Below are positions 35,026 through 44,400 of a stretch of DNA of 61,183 nucleotides, piece by piece. Positions within the stretch are counted from its first letter, which is position 1. Each line of letters begins with the position of its first letter. The notes beneath the pieces were generated by a model. That model saw only the letters and a program-made list of their open reading frames with translations. It did no database searches and was not told the DNA's origin. The stretch is from an uncultured Gammaproteobacteria bacterium (GTDB lineage Bacteria > Pseudomonadota > Gammaproteobacteria > Pseudomonadales > Pseudohongiellaceae). The position numbers and the translations under genes were made by a program. Location: the NCBI GenBank assembly GCA_913058135.1, contig CAJXPR010000006.1, forward strand, positions 1-61,183. Reading direction: 5' to 3'.

Positions 35026-36732
35026 TCAGCCGGCGAACTGGGTAGCCTGCCCGGCAACAATGTACCAACTTACGAACAGCGCGTTGACAAATGCACCGGG
35101 CAGGTAGCTGGCGGTGCGTCGGTACGTGTAGGTACTGATGATGGCCACGATCAGCAGCATCGGCACAAACTGTATCATAACAATCGTGTTGAGCGGCTCC
35201 GTTGGTGTGATGAGTACACCTCTTGTAAACAGACTGGTGTACTGGGCGATCAGGAACAACAAAAAGCCGCCCATCAGGGCCAGTGCGTTGCTGCTGTACT
35301 GGATCAGTGGCCGGTCGCTGGCAACGGACAGCCCGCCATGTAATGCCCGCAGCGCCAGTACAAAAAATATGCTGAAAGGAATCAGGTAGACCAGCATGAT
35401 CTGGAGCTGGTCCAGGCTCATGGCCTTGACGCCCACAAACCAGAAGCGGAAATCGATCTTGAACAGGAAGTCCGCTGCCAGCACCGAGAGATAGGCCATA
35501 CCTGCGGTCAGCAGGGCAATACTAATCGATGGCAGTATCTGGTGGGTATACGTCAATTTGCCGGTGCGAATGACTAATCCGAGTGCGGTAAAAATCAGTC
35601 CGTTGACAATGGCCCATACGGCGATCTGGCTGGTGATGGCTTGCGGGAACCACGCCGAGGCAGGCAGCAACGCTGCTCCCCAGCCCATGGCCGGGTAGAA
35701 GGTGGCTACCGGAATGATGGCGCTGATGATCGCTGCAATCCACCATCTGCCGGTGCGGCGAACATATGCCGACGGGGCGTCTGGTGAGCGCAGACGGCTG
35801 AAATAAGGCGTCAGGAGTAATATGTTGAAGCTGCCCAGAATCAGCATGACAAAGCCGATCAGGGCGATCAGGGTGCCAATCTCCTTGTAAAACCAGATCT
35901 GATTGTCAACGGCGCTGGGGGTGCCGCCTTCCAGGGTCTGGGCAAACCAGTCAGTGGCGTGTCCGATGGATGCATGTGAGATATGGTTGCCCGGATGCGT
36001 TACCGGTGGGGAGTGCCAGACGCGGGCAGTACCCTCGGCAATATTGCCATAGATCTGTCCTTCAACAATGGTGCGGTTGGTACCAAACAGCGCCTGCAGC
36101 TTGGTACTGGTGCCAGCGTCAGCGCCTCTGGGTACTTCCCACATCAATGGCGCGAACTCGTCGTACTGGGCAAATACCACGGCCACATTGCGAGGCCAGT
36201 CCGGTGTGCCCGGCATCGCCATACCGCTGCCGGTGCTGGATCCCTGCAAAACCATGGATTTATAGCCATCCGGCGCGGCTGCGGCGGCGGCCAGCACCGT
36301 CCAGCCTCCCATGGAATGGCCTTCCAGGCCAATATTGTCGGTATCAACTATGTCCAGGCTACGCAGATAGTCCAGGGCAGCTGGGCCGCCAAAGCCATTG
36401 GCAAAGGCCGGCGCGTCGGAATAACCGTGTCCTGCCTGATCCAGCGACAGCACCACGTAACCGCGGCGGGCAAACTCAATGGCAAAACCGGACTGCACTT
36501 CACGTGAGTTGATGTAGCCATGTACCGCCAGAATGCCCGGCGCCGGTGTCTCGGCGCTGGCATTGTCGGGGATGTACAGCAATGCGCTGAGCGTATTGCC
36601 GTTGGCGCCGGTGAAGCGCACGTCCTTGATCTCGATGCCGCCGGCAGTCTGTATCTGGTGAGCCAGCAAGGAGCCTGCCAGTATCAACAGGCAGGCGATG
36701 ATAAATGTACGCCAGTTGGGCTTGTCAGCCAT
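35026..36732 (-). CDS. Alpha/beta hydrolase fused to a polytopic membrane domain
   Basis: 568 residues. An N-terminal anchor (about 9-26) is followed by a periplasmic alpha/beta hydrolase domain (about 33-275): ILAVHGYINSREVQ (oxyanion region), SLDQAGHGYSD, and the nucleophile elbow GHSMGG. About seven membrane helices follow (residues 285-568). The hydrolase lid and acid residue cannot be fixed by eye. Its job is unknown; an esterase tied to membrane-lipid or cell-envelope turnover is possible. It lies 29 nt after the beta-lactamase-like hydrolase and 30 nt before the AGCS gene, so the three are probably co-transcribed. Confidence 0.82.
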   Translation of the reverse strand: MADKPNWRTFIIACLLILAGSLLAHQIQTAGGIEIKDVRFTGANGNTLSALLYIPDNASAETPAPGILAVHGYINSREVQSGFAIEFARRGYVVLSLDQAGHGYSDAPAFANGFGGPAALDYLRSLDIVDTDNIGLEGHSMGGWTVLAAAAAAPDGYKSMVLQGSSTGSGMAMPGTPDWPRNVAVVFAQYDEFAPLMWEVPRGADAGTSTKLQALFGTNRTIVEGQIYGNIAEGTARVWHSPPVTHPGNHISHASIGHATDWFAQTLEGGTPSAVDNQIWFYKEIGTLIALIGFVMLILGSFNILLLTPYFSRLRSPDAPSAYVRRTGRWWIAAIISAIIPVATFYPAMGWGAALLPASAWFPQAITSQIAVWAIVNGLIFTALGLVIRTGKLTYTHQILPSISIALLTAGMAYLSVLAADFLFKIDFRFWFVGVKAMSLDQLQIMLVYLIPFSIFFVLALRALHGGLSVASDRPLIQYSSNALALMGGFLLFLIAQYTSLFTRGVLITPTEPLNTIVMIQFVPMLLIVAIISTYTYRRTASYLPGAFVNALFVSWYIVAGQATQFAG

Positions 36733-36761
36733 GGTGTTGAGTCCCTGTGCCGGTATGCGGC

Positions 36762-38108
36762 TTATTTTTGGTTATTGAGGTCGTCGTAAATAATATCGAT
36801 GGCAATCTGGCGCATATTGGCGGCGCCTGGACGGTCGCCGCCCTGACTCTGGATCATGCCGATCCAGAACATGTCGTGAACCGGGTCTATCCAGAACCAG
36901 GTGCCGGCAGCACCGCTCCAGTAATAGGTGCCTTCGCCCTGTTTCGACCGCGCTGCCTCAGGGTCGAAAATGACTGCAAAATCGACGCCGAAGCCCTGGC
37001 CGGCCTGACCGGGCCGGTCATCACCGCCGCGCAGTAGCAGGCCATCGCGCAGGCTGTTGGTACGCATTATCTCAACTGATTCGGGTGACAGAATGCGCTG
37101 GCCGTCCAGTTCACCCCCATTGACCAGCATCTGCAGGAAACGGGCATAGTCATGCGTGGTGGACACCAGGCCGCCACCACCAGATTCGAGGCGGTCGGCG
37201 TCAAAGTAGCTGGGGCGGTCGGGGCGCTCCGGATTGCGCATCAGTTTGCCCTGCTCACGATCCCAGCGATAGACGTCAGCAAACCGGTCGCGGTCTGCGT
37301 CATCAACGTAAAAGGCGGTATCGGTCATGCCCAGCGGTTCATAAAGATGTTCCTGCAGAAACTCACCAAAAGGCTGGCCGGACAGCTTCTCGACGATATA
37401 TCCCTGAATGTCGACAGCCACCGAATAAACCCATTCTTCACCGGGCTGGTACAGCAGCGGAATATCGGAGACGCGGCTGATCAGCGCATTCAGGTCAGGT
37501 GATGCGAGCACTTCCAGCTCGCGAAAGGCGGTATTGACCGGATCGTTGCCACTTAGTCCATAACCGAAGCCGGCCGAATGGTTGAGCAGCTCGCGCATGG
37601 TGGGCTGGCGTGTCAGCGGTCCCAGCTCAATATTGCCGGCCTCATCATAACTCAGCACCACTTCAAGGTCGGCAAACTCGGGTATGTGCTTGCTGACAGG
37701 ATCATCAAAATCCCATAGACCCTGCTCATGCAGCATCATCATGGCAACGCCGGTGATGGGCTTGGTCATGGAATAGATGCGGAACAGGGTGTCTCTGGTC
37801 ATTGGCCGCTGGTCTTCGATGGACGCATAGCCGGCACTTTCGTAGGTGGCCACTTCTCCATCCCTGGCCAGCAGCCAGACCATGCCGGCGACATCATTGT
37901 CCGCGACGATCTTCTCCATGGCTGCATCCAGCCGTGCAATCGTGTCTGCGGAAAAGCCGGCCGCTTCAGCGCCGTCTGCGCTGACGGGCCAGCGGGTATC
38001 GGCGTGACTGCCCGTTGCCAGTACCAGCAAACTGACCGCCATAGCGGCAGTGAACATCAGCAGGGAGGGCCGCGACGAAGTTGGGGAAGTTGTGAGAGTC
38101 GGGATCAT
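36762..38108 (-). CDS. Serine hydrolase, beta-lactamase/EstB family (secreted)
   Basis: 448 residues with a signal sequence (about 1-36, ending TGSHA), the active-site SxxK in YSMTKPITG, the tyrosine motif YSVAVDIQGY (YxN-like YSV) and a C-terminal strand region YYWSGAAGTWFWIDP. The class C-like fold is shared by esterases (EstB), D-aminopeptidases and true AmpC enzymes. The missing canonical KTG and the family pattern favour an esterase or peptidase over a resistance enzyme. Near neighbours on the same strand are the alpha/beta hydrolase (29 nt downstream) and the VTT protein gene (82 nt upstream). Confidence 0.88.
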   Translation of the reverse strand: MIPTLTTSPTSSRPSLLMFTAAMAVSLLVLATGSHADTRWPVSADGAEAAGFSADTIARLDAAMEKIVADNDVAGMVWLLARDGEVATYESAGYASIEDQRPMTRDTLFRIYSMTKPITGVAMMMLHEQGLWDFDDPVSKHIPEFADLEVVLSYDEAGNIELGPLTRQPTMRELLNHSAGFGYGLSGNDPVNTAFRELEVLASPDLNALISRVSDIPLLYQPGEEWVYSVAVDIQGYIVEKLSGQPFGEFLQEHLYEPLGMTDTAFYVDDADRDRFADVYRWDREQGKLMRNPERPDRPSYFDADRLESGGGGLVSTTHDYARFLQMLVNGGELDGQRILSPESVEIMRTNSLRDGLLLRGGDDRPGQAGQGFGVDFAVIFDPEAARSKQGEGTYYWSGAAGTWFWIDPVHDMFWIGMIQSQGGDRPGAANMRQIAIDIIYDDLNNQK

Positions 38109-38190
38109 GATCAGGTTACCTTGTTGTTATTCAGGCCAAGAGTAACTGTTGCGGCGGCGTTGCACAATCTTCAGGCGGCTTTCGCAGGAC

Positions 38191-38775
38191 TCAGAAATAC
38201 TCCAGCAGGGCGCTGAGCCCGGCGGCACCGCCGAAGATATAGATGGCACAAATGATACCCTCGCCGATGGAGGCGCCCAGCAGTGTCTTCCAAAGCTTGA
38301 TGCGCAACACGCTGCAGACGTAGACAATCATGTCGGTAGGCACCACGGGGATGAAGCCCCAGGCGCTGATCACGATCAGCTCGCGCTGTTTGAGCAGGGC
38401 AGTGAGGCGTTCCACCTGAGTGGGATAGTGCTCGTGAAAATAATGATCAAAGCGGAACTGCCGTGCCATAAAGTAAACGATGGCCGAGGACGAGTAGACA
38501 GCGAGCTGATTGACCAGAAACAGGGGCCACGGGGGAAATACCAGTATGCCGGCAAGCACAATGGGTGTGGATGGAATCAATGTGAAACCGCGCAGTGTTG
38601 AGATGACAAAATAGCCCAGCAGCCCCACTGCCAGGTTGTCGGAGAAAAACTGGCGGATATTCTGCGGCGCGAACAATTCCGGATAGAAAAAATACAGTGA
38701 CAGCGACGTAGCCACCACGGCCAGCCAGGTGTAAAGACCAAAAAAATTGACGGTTTCCAGCTTTTCTTTATGCAC
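38191..38775 (-). CDS. VTT-domain (DedA-like) membrane protein
   Basis: 194 residues with about five helices and the VTT-domain pattern FTLIPSTPIVLAGILVFPPWPLFLVNQLAVYSSSAIVYFMAR, then ERLTALLKQRELIVISAWGFIPVVPTDMIVYVCSVLRI. Related DedA/VTT proteins are lipid scramblase or undecaprenyl-phosphate flippase candidates. Its start overlaps the end of the upstream methyltransferase gene by 8 nt, which suggests a joint role, perhaps in phospholipid modification and distribution. Confidence 0.85.
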   Translation of the reverse strand: MHKEKLETVNFFGLYTWLAVVATSLSLYFFYPELFAPQNIRQFFSDNLAVGLLGYFVISTLRGFTLIPSTPIVLAGILVFPPWPLFLVNQLAVYSSSAIVYFMARQFRFDHYFHEHYPTQVERLTALLKQRELIVISAWGFIPVVPTDMIVYVCSVLRIKLWKTLLGASIGEGIICAIYIFGGAAGLSALLEYF

Positions 38776-39355
38776 GTTGTTCGACGGCGTCCTTGGTCAT
38801 GCTGTACACAAATGCTGGCAGGATGTTCAGGGCGACAAAGTCAATGCCGTCCATGGGTTTGCCAAAAATGGACTCGATGTCGGCCTTGTTGCTACGAAAG
38901 TACTGGTACTGCAGATAGGTACCACCGTCCCGGAGGCCAAATTTAAGTGCTTCGATGACCTTGTGCAGGAACGCGTTGTTGTCCTTCATGCCTTCAAAGT
39001 TTTTTAATGGCAATGAGGACAGGATGACATCGTACCGGCCGGCTTCGGTGAGCAGTTCGGTGACGCAGCAGTTGTGCAGGTAAACCTGTTTGTCCGGGCT
39101 GTCGGTCATGATCTGTTCGATCCAGGGGTTGTAGTCAGCCTTGATCTCACAGACGTCCAGTTGCGACTGGTGACACATACGCTGGATGATTTCGCGAGTG
39201 AAAGCGCCGCGACCACTGCCGATCTCCAGTATCCGTAATGGCCGGGAAAAATCTATTTTACCAACCATGGATTTGACCAGAAAACCCGAGCTGCTGACGA
39301 TAAGCCCGTCCTCGGTGATATTGCGTCTGATATTTCTGTAGATGTTGACGAGCAT
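38768..39355 (-). CDS. Class I SAM methyltransferase (phospholipid N-methyltransferase-like)
   Basis: ATG 39355 is chosen because GGGAGA lies just upstream; a frame start at 39385 adds ten residues without a ribosome site. The 195-residue product has the SAM-binding motif ILEIGSGRGAFTREI, a second motif DVCEIKADY, and DVILSSLPLKNF at motif IV, a layout shared by PmtA-type phospholipid N-methyltransferases and some rRNA dimethyltransferases. A phospholipid substrate is plausible because the next gene is a VTT membrane protein overlapping by 8 nt. The substrate is an inference. Confidence 0.78.
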   Translation of the reverse strand: MLVNIYRNIRRNITEDGLIVSSSGFLVKSMVGKIDFSRPLRILEIGSGRGAFTREIIQRMCHQSQLDVCEIKADYNPWIEQIMTDSPDKQVYLHNCCVTELLTEAGRYDVILSSLPLKNFEGMKDNNAFLHKVIEALKFGLRDGGTYLQYQYFRSNKADIESIFGKPMDGIDFVALNILPAFVYSMTKDAVEQRA

Positions 39356-39471
39356 TGTTCTCCCGGGCGCGGGCCCGCTTGGCAAGCAGAGGGTCGCGGA
39401 ATTGCTGGGGAGAGATCATACCCTTAAAGGGCGTATAGTTGTAGTCAATTCAAAGGCCTGAAGTTCTGAGG

Positions 39472-39711
39472 CTATTCCCAGACGGCGGCTGAGGCAGCGG
39501 CCATCAGCACAGCCAGCAAACCGGCGGCAACCAGGGCGCCCGGGGATTGCCAGAGAAGTTGCAGCGGAGCCTCGGAGACACGCAGCGCCACCTGTTCCGA
39601 TGCTTTGGTCAGGCTTGTTGACAGTGGTTTCAGGAAGGCCAGCCACGACGGCAGGTGAGCTACAATGCTGGCCATTGCCGCCACACCGGTGACCACCCAA
39701 ACCGAATCCAT
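39472..39711 (-). CDS. Small two-helix membrane protein, unknown
   Basis: The 79-residue frame starts at ATG 39711 with GGGAGAG 6 nt before it, better than the ATG at 39732. It has an N-terminal hydrophobic helix (VWVVTGVAAMASIVAHL), a central amphipathic part and a C-terminal helix (GALVAAGLLAVLMAAASAAV). No family was recognised. A longer overlapping frame on the same strand (39416-39856) lacks such features and is rejected. Coding status rests on the ribosome site and the membrane-protein-like composition. Confidence 0.5.
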   Translation of the reverse strand: MDSVWVVTGVAAMASIVAHLPSWLAFLKPLSTSLTKASEQVALRVSEAPLQLLWQSPGALVAAGLLAVLMAAASAAVWE

Positions 39712-39950
39712 AATGACTCTCCCTAATTTCACGATAGAAGTGTTCTGTCATGGTTAGATGCTGGTCGATGCCGGTTTGGATGCATGCATGACGCAAAAAA
39801 CTGTGCTGGACCCGCCCGGGAGGTGACAAGGGCGCCAGGTTTGGGTGTACACCCATGGCGCCATGACGCTAGACTTGGGTATTGCCATGATGTGCCCGGC
39901 CTGTTAACAGCCCAGGTCATTAAAGGCAGGTCATTGAAGGAGAACCCGGT

Positions 39951-40439
39951 TTGTCTGCATTACTGGAGTTTGAACATATCATCCAGGTCAACGACCTGAC
40001 CAGGCCGGAGCTGACCGTGCTCGGGCGCGACGTGCTGTGGCAGGGACTGGTTTATCGAGCCAGCTATCCGGATCACTTCAACCCGGCGCTCAACTGTCGG
40101 CTGGAACCGGATAATGACGCACATTTTATTCGTTATATTGAAGTGGGCGAGTTGGAGTTGCGTGATGAAGTGACCCTGGTGCCGATGCAGGAAATTCGCA
40201 CACTGATCGATGGTCGCACCCAACCCATGCATGCCGAGAGCATTGCCACCATTGAGGAGCCGGAACCCGGTCAGCTGTTTGTGCGCTTCAGCTACAAGCG
40301 GGATTCCATCGGGGTTGAGGGCGGACTTAATGCAGATGACTTTCTCAAGGAAGCCTATCTGCAGCAGGACCGGGAGGCCATCATTGTCATCCGGCAAATG
40401 GCCGCCGACAACCAGCTGGTTTGCAACAGCGGACACTGA
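39951..40439 (+). CDS. DUF1857 / AtaL-like SRPBCC protein
   Basis: The start is TTG 39951, supported by AAGGAGA at 39937-39943. The 162-residue product matches the DUF1857 layout: FEHIIQVND at the N-terminus, VLGRDVLWQGLVYRASYPDHFNPAL, then beta strands and a C-terminal helix (FLKEAYLQQDREAIIVIRQMA). The START-like fold binds a hydrophobic ligand; the role is unknown. It precedes the acyl-CoA thioesterase gene by 12 nt, so an acyl or aromatic ligand is possible. A minus-strand frame (39960-40730) is a shadow. Confidence 0.75.
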   Translation: MSALLEFEHIIQVNDLTRPELTVLGRDVLWQGLVYRASYPDHFNPALNCRLEPDNDAHFIRYIEVGELELRDEVTLVPMQEIRTLIDGRTQPMHAESIATIEEPEPGQLFVRFSYKRDSIGVEGGLNADDFLKEAYLQQDREAIIVIRQMAADNQLVCNSGH

Positions 40440-40451
40440 CAGGAGATTTGC

Positions 40452-41258
40452 ATGCATCCGCTGGACACGGCGATCGCTCTGAAACCATTGACCAAAGGCA
40501 GCTACCTGGCACACACCAGCAGCGCCTATGCCAACATGATTGGTCCGTTTGGCGGCACCACGTCCGCATTGCTGCTGAATGCGGTGATGCTGCACGAGGA
40601 CAAACTGGGCGACCCCATTGCCCTGACAGTCAATTACGCCGCGCCCATTGCCGATGGCGAGATTCTGGTCGAGGCCCAGCCCGTGCGCACCAATCGCTCC
40701 ACCCAGCACTGGTTGATGCAGGCCACACAAAATGATGAGCTGGTGGCCTTCGCCACGGCTGTCACCGCTGTGCGTCGGGAGACCTGGTCGGCACTTGAGG
40801 CGACTGCGCCGCAGAATGTACCGGGTCCTTTATCGCTGACTAAAATGGACACCACCAATAAACCGATCTGGACGCAATGTTATGACATGCGTTATCTGGA
40901 CGGGGAGATGCCCGGCGAGGCAGGAGGCGCCGAGCAGGACAACTCCTATTCCTGCCTGTGGGTGCGCGACGAGCCGCCCAGGCCACTGGATTTTCCGTCG
41001 CTGTCAGCGATCTGCGACAGCTATTTCCCCCGCATATTCATTCGGCGCCAGCGCCGGGTGCCAATTGGCACGGTCAGCCTCACCACCTACTTTCATGCCG
41101 ACAGCGCCATGCTGGCGGAGCAGGGCGAGCAGTTTCTGCTGGCTACGGCCAAGGCACTGAACTTCCGCAATGGTTATTTTGATCAGACGGCCGAGGTCTG
41201 GTCGGCGGACCGGCAGTTGCTGGCCAGCACCCACCAGATGGTCTATTTCCGGGACTGA
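40452..41258 (+). CDS. TesB-like acyl-CoA thioesterase
   Basis: 268 residues in two hotdog halves: N-terminal SAYANMIGPFGGTTSALLLNAVMLH with the Gly-Gly turn at the start of the central helix, and PIALTVNYAAPIADGEILVEAQPVRTNRSTQHWLMQAT; C-terminal PIGTVSLTTYFHADSAML and the ending SADRQLLASTHQMVYFRD. This pattern is that of double-hotdog medium/long-chain acyl-CoA thioesterases. A ribosome site (AGGAG, 40441-40445) precedes the ATG. It is in an operon with the DUF1857 gene and convergent with the PaaI-type thioesterase. Confidence 0.85.
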   Translation: MHPLDTAIALKPLTKGSYLAHTSSAYANMIGPFGGTTSALLLNAVMLHEDKLGDPIALTVNYAAPIADGEILVEAQPVRTNRSTQHWLMQATQNDELVAFATAVTAVRRETWSALEATAPQNVPGPLSLTKMDTTNKPIWTQCYDMRYLDGEMPGEAGGAEQDNSYSCLWVRDEPPRPLDFPSLSAICDSYFPRIFIRRQRRVPIGTVSLTTYFHADSAMLAEQGEQFLLATAKALNFRNGYFDQTAEVWSADRQLLASTHQMVYFRD

Positions 41259-41281
41259 GCTGGGTCGGGAATTCGCGCCGC

Positions 41282-41713
41282 TTAACTGGCAGGCCGGGCA
41301 ATAACTGCCATGGTCAGGCGTGACACGCAGACCGTTTTGCCCGCTTCAGTTTCAATCCGGATCTCCCAGACCTGAGTGGTGCCGCCGATGTGTATGGCCT
41401 TCGCGGTGCCGATTACCCAGCCCGAGGAGACCGGCCGGATGTGGTTGGCATTGATATCCAGGCCTACGGCCACCTGATCATCGCGGCGCAGGCAACGGTT
41501 GGCCGCCACGCTGCCCAGCGTTTCGGCGAACAGTACTGAGGCCCCGCCGTGCAGGATACCGAAGGGCTGCACGGTGCGGTGGTCAACCGGCATGCGTCCG
41601 CGCAGGAAGTCGTCACCAACTTCAGTGAATTCAATGCCCAGTGCAGTGACGGCCGAGTTTTTTGCGTGCTCGGTCATCTGCTGCAAGGTGGTGTCGCGGG
41701 TCCAGATAGTCAT
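41282..41713 (-). CDS. Hotdog-fold thioesterase, PaaI type
   Basis: ATG 41713 is used; a frame start at 41794 overlaps the preceding aldo/keto reductase gene. The 143-residue protein has the PaaI signature GRMPVDHRTVQPFGILHGGASVLFAETLGSVAAN (HGG loop and catalytic acidic residue) and the strand HIRPVSSGWVIGTAKAIHIG. It should cleave small aryl- or acyl-CoA esters in the cytoplasm. It follows the aldo/keto reductase gene with a 40-nt gap and is probably in the same transcript. Confidence 0.87.
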   Translation of the reverse strand: MTIWTRDTTLQQMTEHAKNSAVTALGIEFTEVGDDFLRGRMPVDHRTVQPFGILHGGASVLFAETLGSVAANRCLRRDDQVAVGLDINANHIRPVSSGWVIGTAKAIHIGGTTQVWEIRIETEAGKTVCVSRLTMAVIARPAS

Positions 41714-41753
41714 GTTGAGTGTTCTCGTGTGTGTGCGAGGATGAAAGCGCCGC

Positions 41754-42773
41754 TTAACCCATGGGGTAGGGGATTGCCTTGTGCACGGCATCACACTGTT
41801 TCATGATCTCGTCGCTCAGGGTGACATCCAATGCCGCCAGGGATTCATCCAGCTGATCAGCGGTGCGGGCACCGATGATGGTGGAGGCAACAAAATCAAA
41901 GTTCATGCTCCAGGCGGTAGCCAGGGTGGTCGGTGACATGCCGGCCTCTTTGGCAATCTCGAGATAGCGTGCGGTGGACGCCAGCGTGCCATCATTGACG
42001 AAGCGGTCTGCCATGGCCCGCTGCCGGGCATTGTCCATCTGCAGGTACTCGCCGAAACGGCTGTTGGCCGGGGCCGCTTCCCGGTTGTATTTGCCGCTTA
42101 GCACGCCGCCTCCGATGGGTGAGTAGGGCAGCAATGATACTTTTTCCCGGCGACAGACGGTTGCCAGCTCATCCAGGAAGCGGCGGTTAAGCAGCGAAAA
42201 ATTGTTCTGGATGGACTGGAATCGCGCATAGCCTTCATATTCGGCTACCGTATTGGCCTTGGTCAGCCCATAGGCGTTTTCGTTGGACGTGCCCAGATAG
42301 CGCACTTTGCCTGATTCCACCAGCCGGTCCAGCGCATCCATGGATTCATCAATCGGTACTACCGTGTCAGGCCAGTGCACCTGGTACAGATCAATATAGT
42401 CGATGCCCAGTCGCTGCAGACTGCCTTCCACGGCGCGCTCGATATGGTGGCGGTCGATGGCGGTCAAGCCCTGTCGAATCGGCGGTACAAACCAGCCCGA
42501 GGCTGCCCCGGCGACCTTGGTAGCGATAATCAGTGCATCGCGGTCGCGCGTCCTGATCCATTTGCCGAAGATGGTCTCGGTGATGCCAACGGTCTCTTTG
42601 CGTGGCGGAACCGGATAAACCTCGGCGGTGTCGTAAAAATTGATGCCGCGCTCATAGGCCTTGTCCAGGATGCGGAATGATTCCTTTTCATCGCTCCAGC
42701 TGCCAAAACTCATGGTGCCCATGCAGATGGGGCTGACACGCAGGCCACTGGTGCCGATATATCGATAATTCAT
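41754..42773 (-). CDS. Aldo/keto reductase
   Basis: 339 residues, TIM-barrel AKR: the catalytic Tyr in INFYDTAEVY (Asp-Tyr pair), Lys in LIIATKV, His in YQVHWPD, and the C-terminal cofactor loop with STIIGARTADQL. It reduces carbonyls with NADPH in the cytoplasm; the substrate is unknown. The N-terminus (MNYRYIGTSGLRVSPICMGTMSFG) fits the family start exactly. It lies first in a two-gene operon with the PaaI-type thioesterase. Confidence 0.92.
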   Translation of the reverse strand: MNYRYIGTSGLRVSPICMGTMSFGSWSDEKESFRILDKAYERGINFYDTAEVYPVPPRKETVGITETIFGKWIRTRDRDALIIATKVAGAASGWFVPPIRQGLTAIDRHHIERAVEGSLQRLGIDYIDLYQVHWPDTVVPIDESMDALDRLVESGKVRYLGTSNENAYGLTKANTVAEYEGYARFQSIQNNFSLLNRRFLDELATVCRREKVSLLPYSPIGGGVLSGKYNREAAPANSRFGEYLQMDNARQRAMADRFVNDGTLASTARYLEIAKEAGMSPTTLATAWSMNFDFVASTIIGARTADQLDESLAALDVTLSDEIMKQCDAVHKAIPYPMG

Positions 42774-42959
42774 AAGGGATCTCTCTGTCTGGTTGTCCGT
42801 GAAATGTTCATTCCGGCTTTGATGATCTTCCGATTATGGCATTACTTGCTTGTGGGCTGTCAAACCACGTTAAGGTGGTGCTAAGCTTCAGGCAGGCAAA
42901 CTGATCGAATAACTGTCCGAACAAACAAAATTGATAACAACATCAATCCGGGAGTCAAC

Positions 42960-43454
42960 ATGAAGACAACATTGAAATCCATCTGCATCGCCAGCCTGTT
43001 TGGCTTGGCGTCTACGCTCAGCTTCGCTGCCGGTCCTGCCGCGACCATCGATCAGCTGGCCTGGATGACCGGTAACTACGCCGGTAACCTGGGGCCGAAC
43101 ACCCTGGAGGAAAACTGGATCGCTCCTGAGGGTGGATCCATTGCCGCCATGGTGCGCATGACCGGCAACGGCAGTACCAGTATGTTCGAGATGATCACCA
43201 TCGAAGAGGTCGACGGCTCACTGGTATTGAATGTCCAGCAGTTTGACGCAGGCTTCAAACCCCGTACGCCTGAACCCATTACCATGGAGCTGGCGATGAT
43301 CATGGACAACCATGTGCACTTCAATGCCGTGACCGAGGGCGGTATGCGCTCGCTGGGTTACACGCTGGACGGTGACAATTTCACCATCCACGTTGAGCAG
43401 GCCAGTGGTCAGACCATGGATATCGCACTGCAAAAGCGCAGTCTGTGGGACTGA
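42960..43454 (+). CDS. DUF6265-type periplasmic protein
   Basis: 164 residues with a signal peptide (1-23, SLFGLASTLSFAAG) and a lipocalin-like/DUF6265 body: IDQLAWMTGNYAG, LEENWIAPEGGSIAAMVRMTGNG, FEMITIEEVDGSLVLNVQQF and a C-terminal strand. The family has no settled function; ligand binding in the periplasm is likely. GGGAG (42950-42954) precedes the start. Its stop shares one base with the start of the following SDR (TGATG), so the two are translationally coupled. Confidence 0.75.
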   Translation: MKTTLKSICIASLFGLASTLSFAAGPAATIDQLAWMTGNYAGNLGPNTLEENWIAPEGGSIAAMVRMTGNGSTSMFEMITIEEVDGSLVLNVQQFDAGFKPRTPEPITMELAMIMDNHVHFNAVTEGGMRSLGYTLDGDNFTIHVEQASGQTMDIALQKRSLWD

Positions 43455-44332
43455 TGACCGGGTTCAAGGGTAAAACCGCCGTTATCAGTGGCGGCGCTGA
43501 GGGGATAGGCTTCAGTATCGCGCAGGCGATGGCTGCCCAGGGCATGAACATCGTGCTGGGCGATATTGATGCCGCGCAACTGGACAAAGCGGTCGCGACG
43601 CTGACAGCACAGGGTGTGCCAGTGCTGGGGGTGACGATGGATGTCACCCGGGTGGAGCATTGGCAGCACCTGGGGCAACAGGCAGTCGACCGCTTCGGCA
43701 GCATTCACATGCTGGTCAACAATGCCGGTGTCGGTGGCGGTACCGGTAGCATTGAACAGATTGCGGAACGTGACTGGCGCTGGGTGCTGGATGTCAACCT
43801 GATGGGTGTCATCTATGGCACGCAGACACTGGTACCCCTTATCAAACAGCACGGCGAAGGCGGCTGGCTGGTCAATGTCGCCTCGATGGCCGGTATGGTC
43901 GGTGTGCCTTATGCCGGCGCCTATACCGCCACCAAAGTTGCGGTGGTGGGCATGTCGGAAAGCTGGTTCGCCGAACTGCAGCCGCATAATATCAAGGTGT
44001 CTGTGCTTTGCCCGGCCTTTGTGCAGACCCGCATCAATCTTTCTGAACGCAATCGGCAGGCCGACTATCAGCAGAGCAGAGAGGCCACCGAACAGGATGC
44101 TGCCATCGCCGCGCGTATGCAGGCAATCGTTGACAATGGCCTGGCGGCTGACGTCGTCGGCCAGCGGGTGGTGGAGGCGGTCAGACAGGGCGAGCTGTAT
44201 ATCTTCACTCACCCCAATTACCGCCAGGTCGTGCAACAGCGTTACCAGGCCATTGATGAAGCATTTGCGCGCGCCGCCGACAGCCCATTGCTGGCCTCGG
44301 TGCTAAACGAAGACATTGTCGGTTTCAGCTGA
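43454..44332 (+). CDS. Short-chain dehydrogenase/reductase
   Basis: ATG 43454 is chosen over GTG 43445 because it overlaps the upstream stop as TGATG. The 292-residue protein has the NAD(P) site ISGGAEGIGFSIA, NNAGVGGG, the Ser in NVASMAGM and the catalytic YTATK, in a classical SDR order, with a longer C-terminal helix region typical of ~290-residue SDRs. The substrate is unknown. It is co-transcribed with the DUF6265 gene. Confidence 0.9.
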   Translation: MTGFKGKTAVISGGAEGIGFSIAQAMAAQGMNIVLGDIDAAQLDKAVATLTAQGVPVLGVTMDVTRVEHWQHLGQQAVDRFGSIHMLVNNAGVGGGTGSIEQIAERDWRWVLDVNLMGVIYGTQTLVPLIKQHGEGGWLVNVASMAGMVGVPYAGAYTATKVAVVGMSESWFAELQPHNIKVSVLCPAFVQTRINLSERNRQADYQQSREATEQDAAIAARMQAIVDNGLAADVVGQRVVEAVRQGELYIFTHPNYRQVVQQRYQAIDEAFARAADSPLLASVLNEDIVGFS

Positions 44333-44400
44333 CCGGGTCGGCAAACCCGACTTCGTGCTACAATTCAGGCATTAGGCAGTCCCCTGAAGAGACCGATTTC

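Noticed and set aside
36762-38108. AmpC-type antibiotic resistance beta-lactamase
   Set aside because: SxxK and Tyr motifs are those of the wider serine-hydrolase family; without a clear KTG box and with an esterase-like neighbourhood, resistance is not supported.
39416-39856. 146-codon minus-strand frame
   Set aside because: Overlaps the better-supported 79-residue membrane protein in another frame and has no signal, domain or ribosome site.
39960-40730. 256-codon minus-strand frame
   Set aside because: Shadow of the DUF1857 and thioesterase genes on the plus strand.
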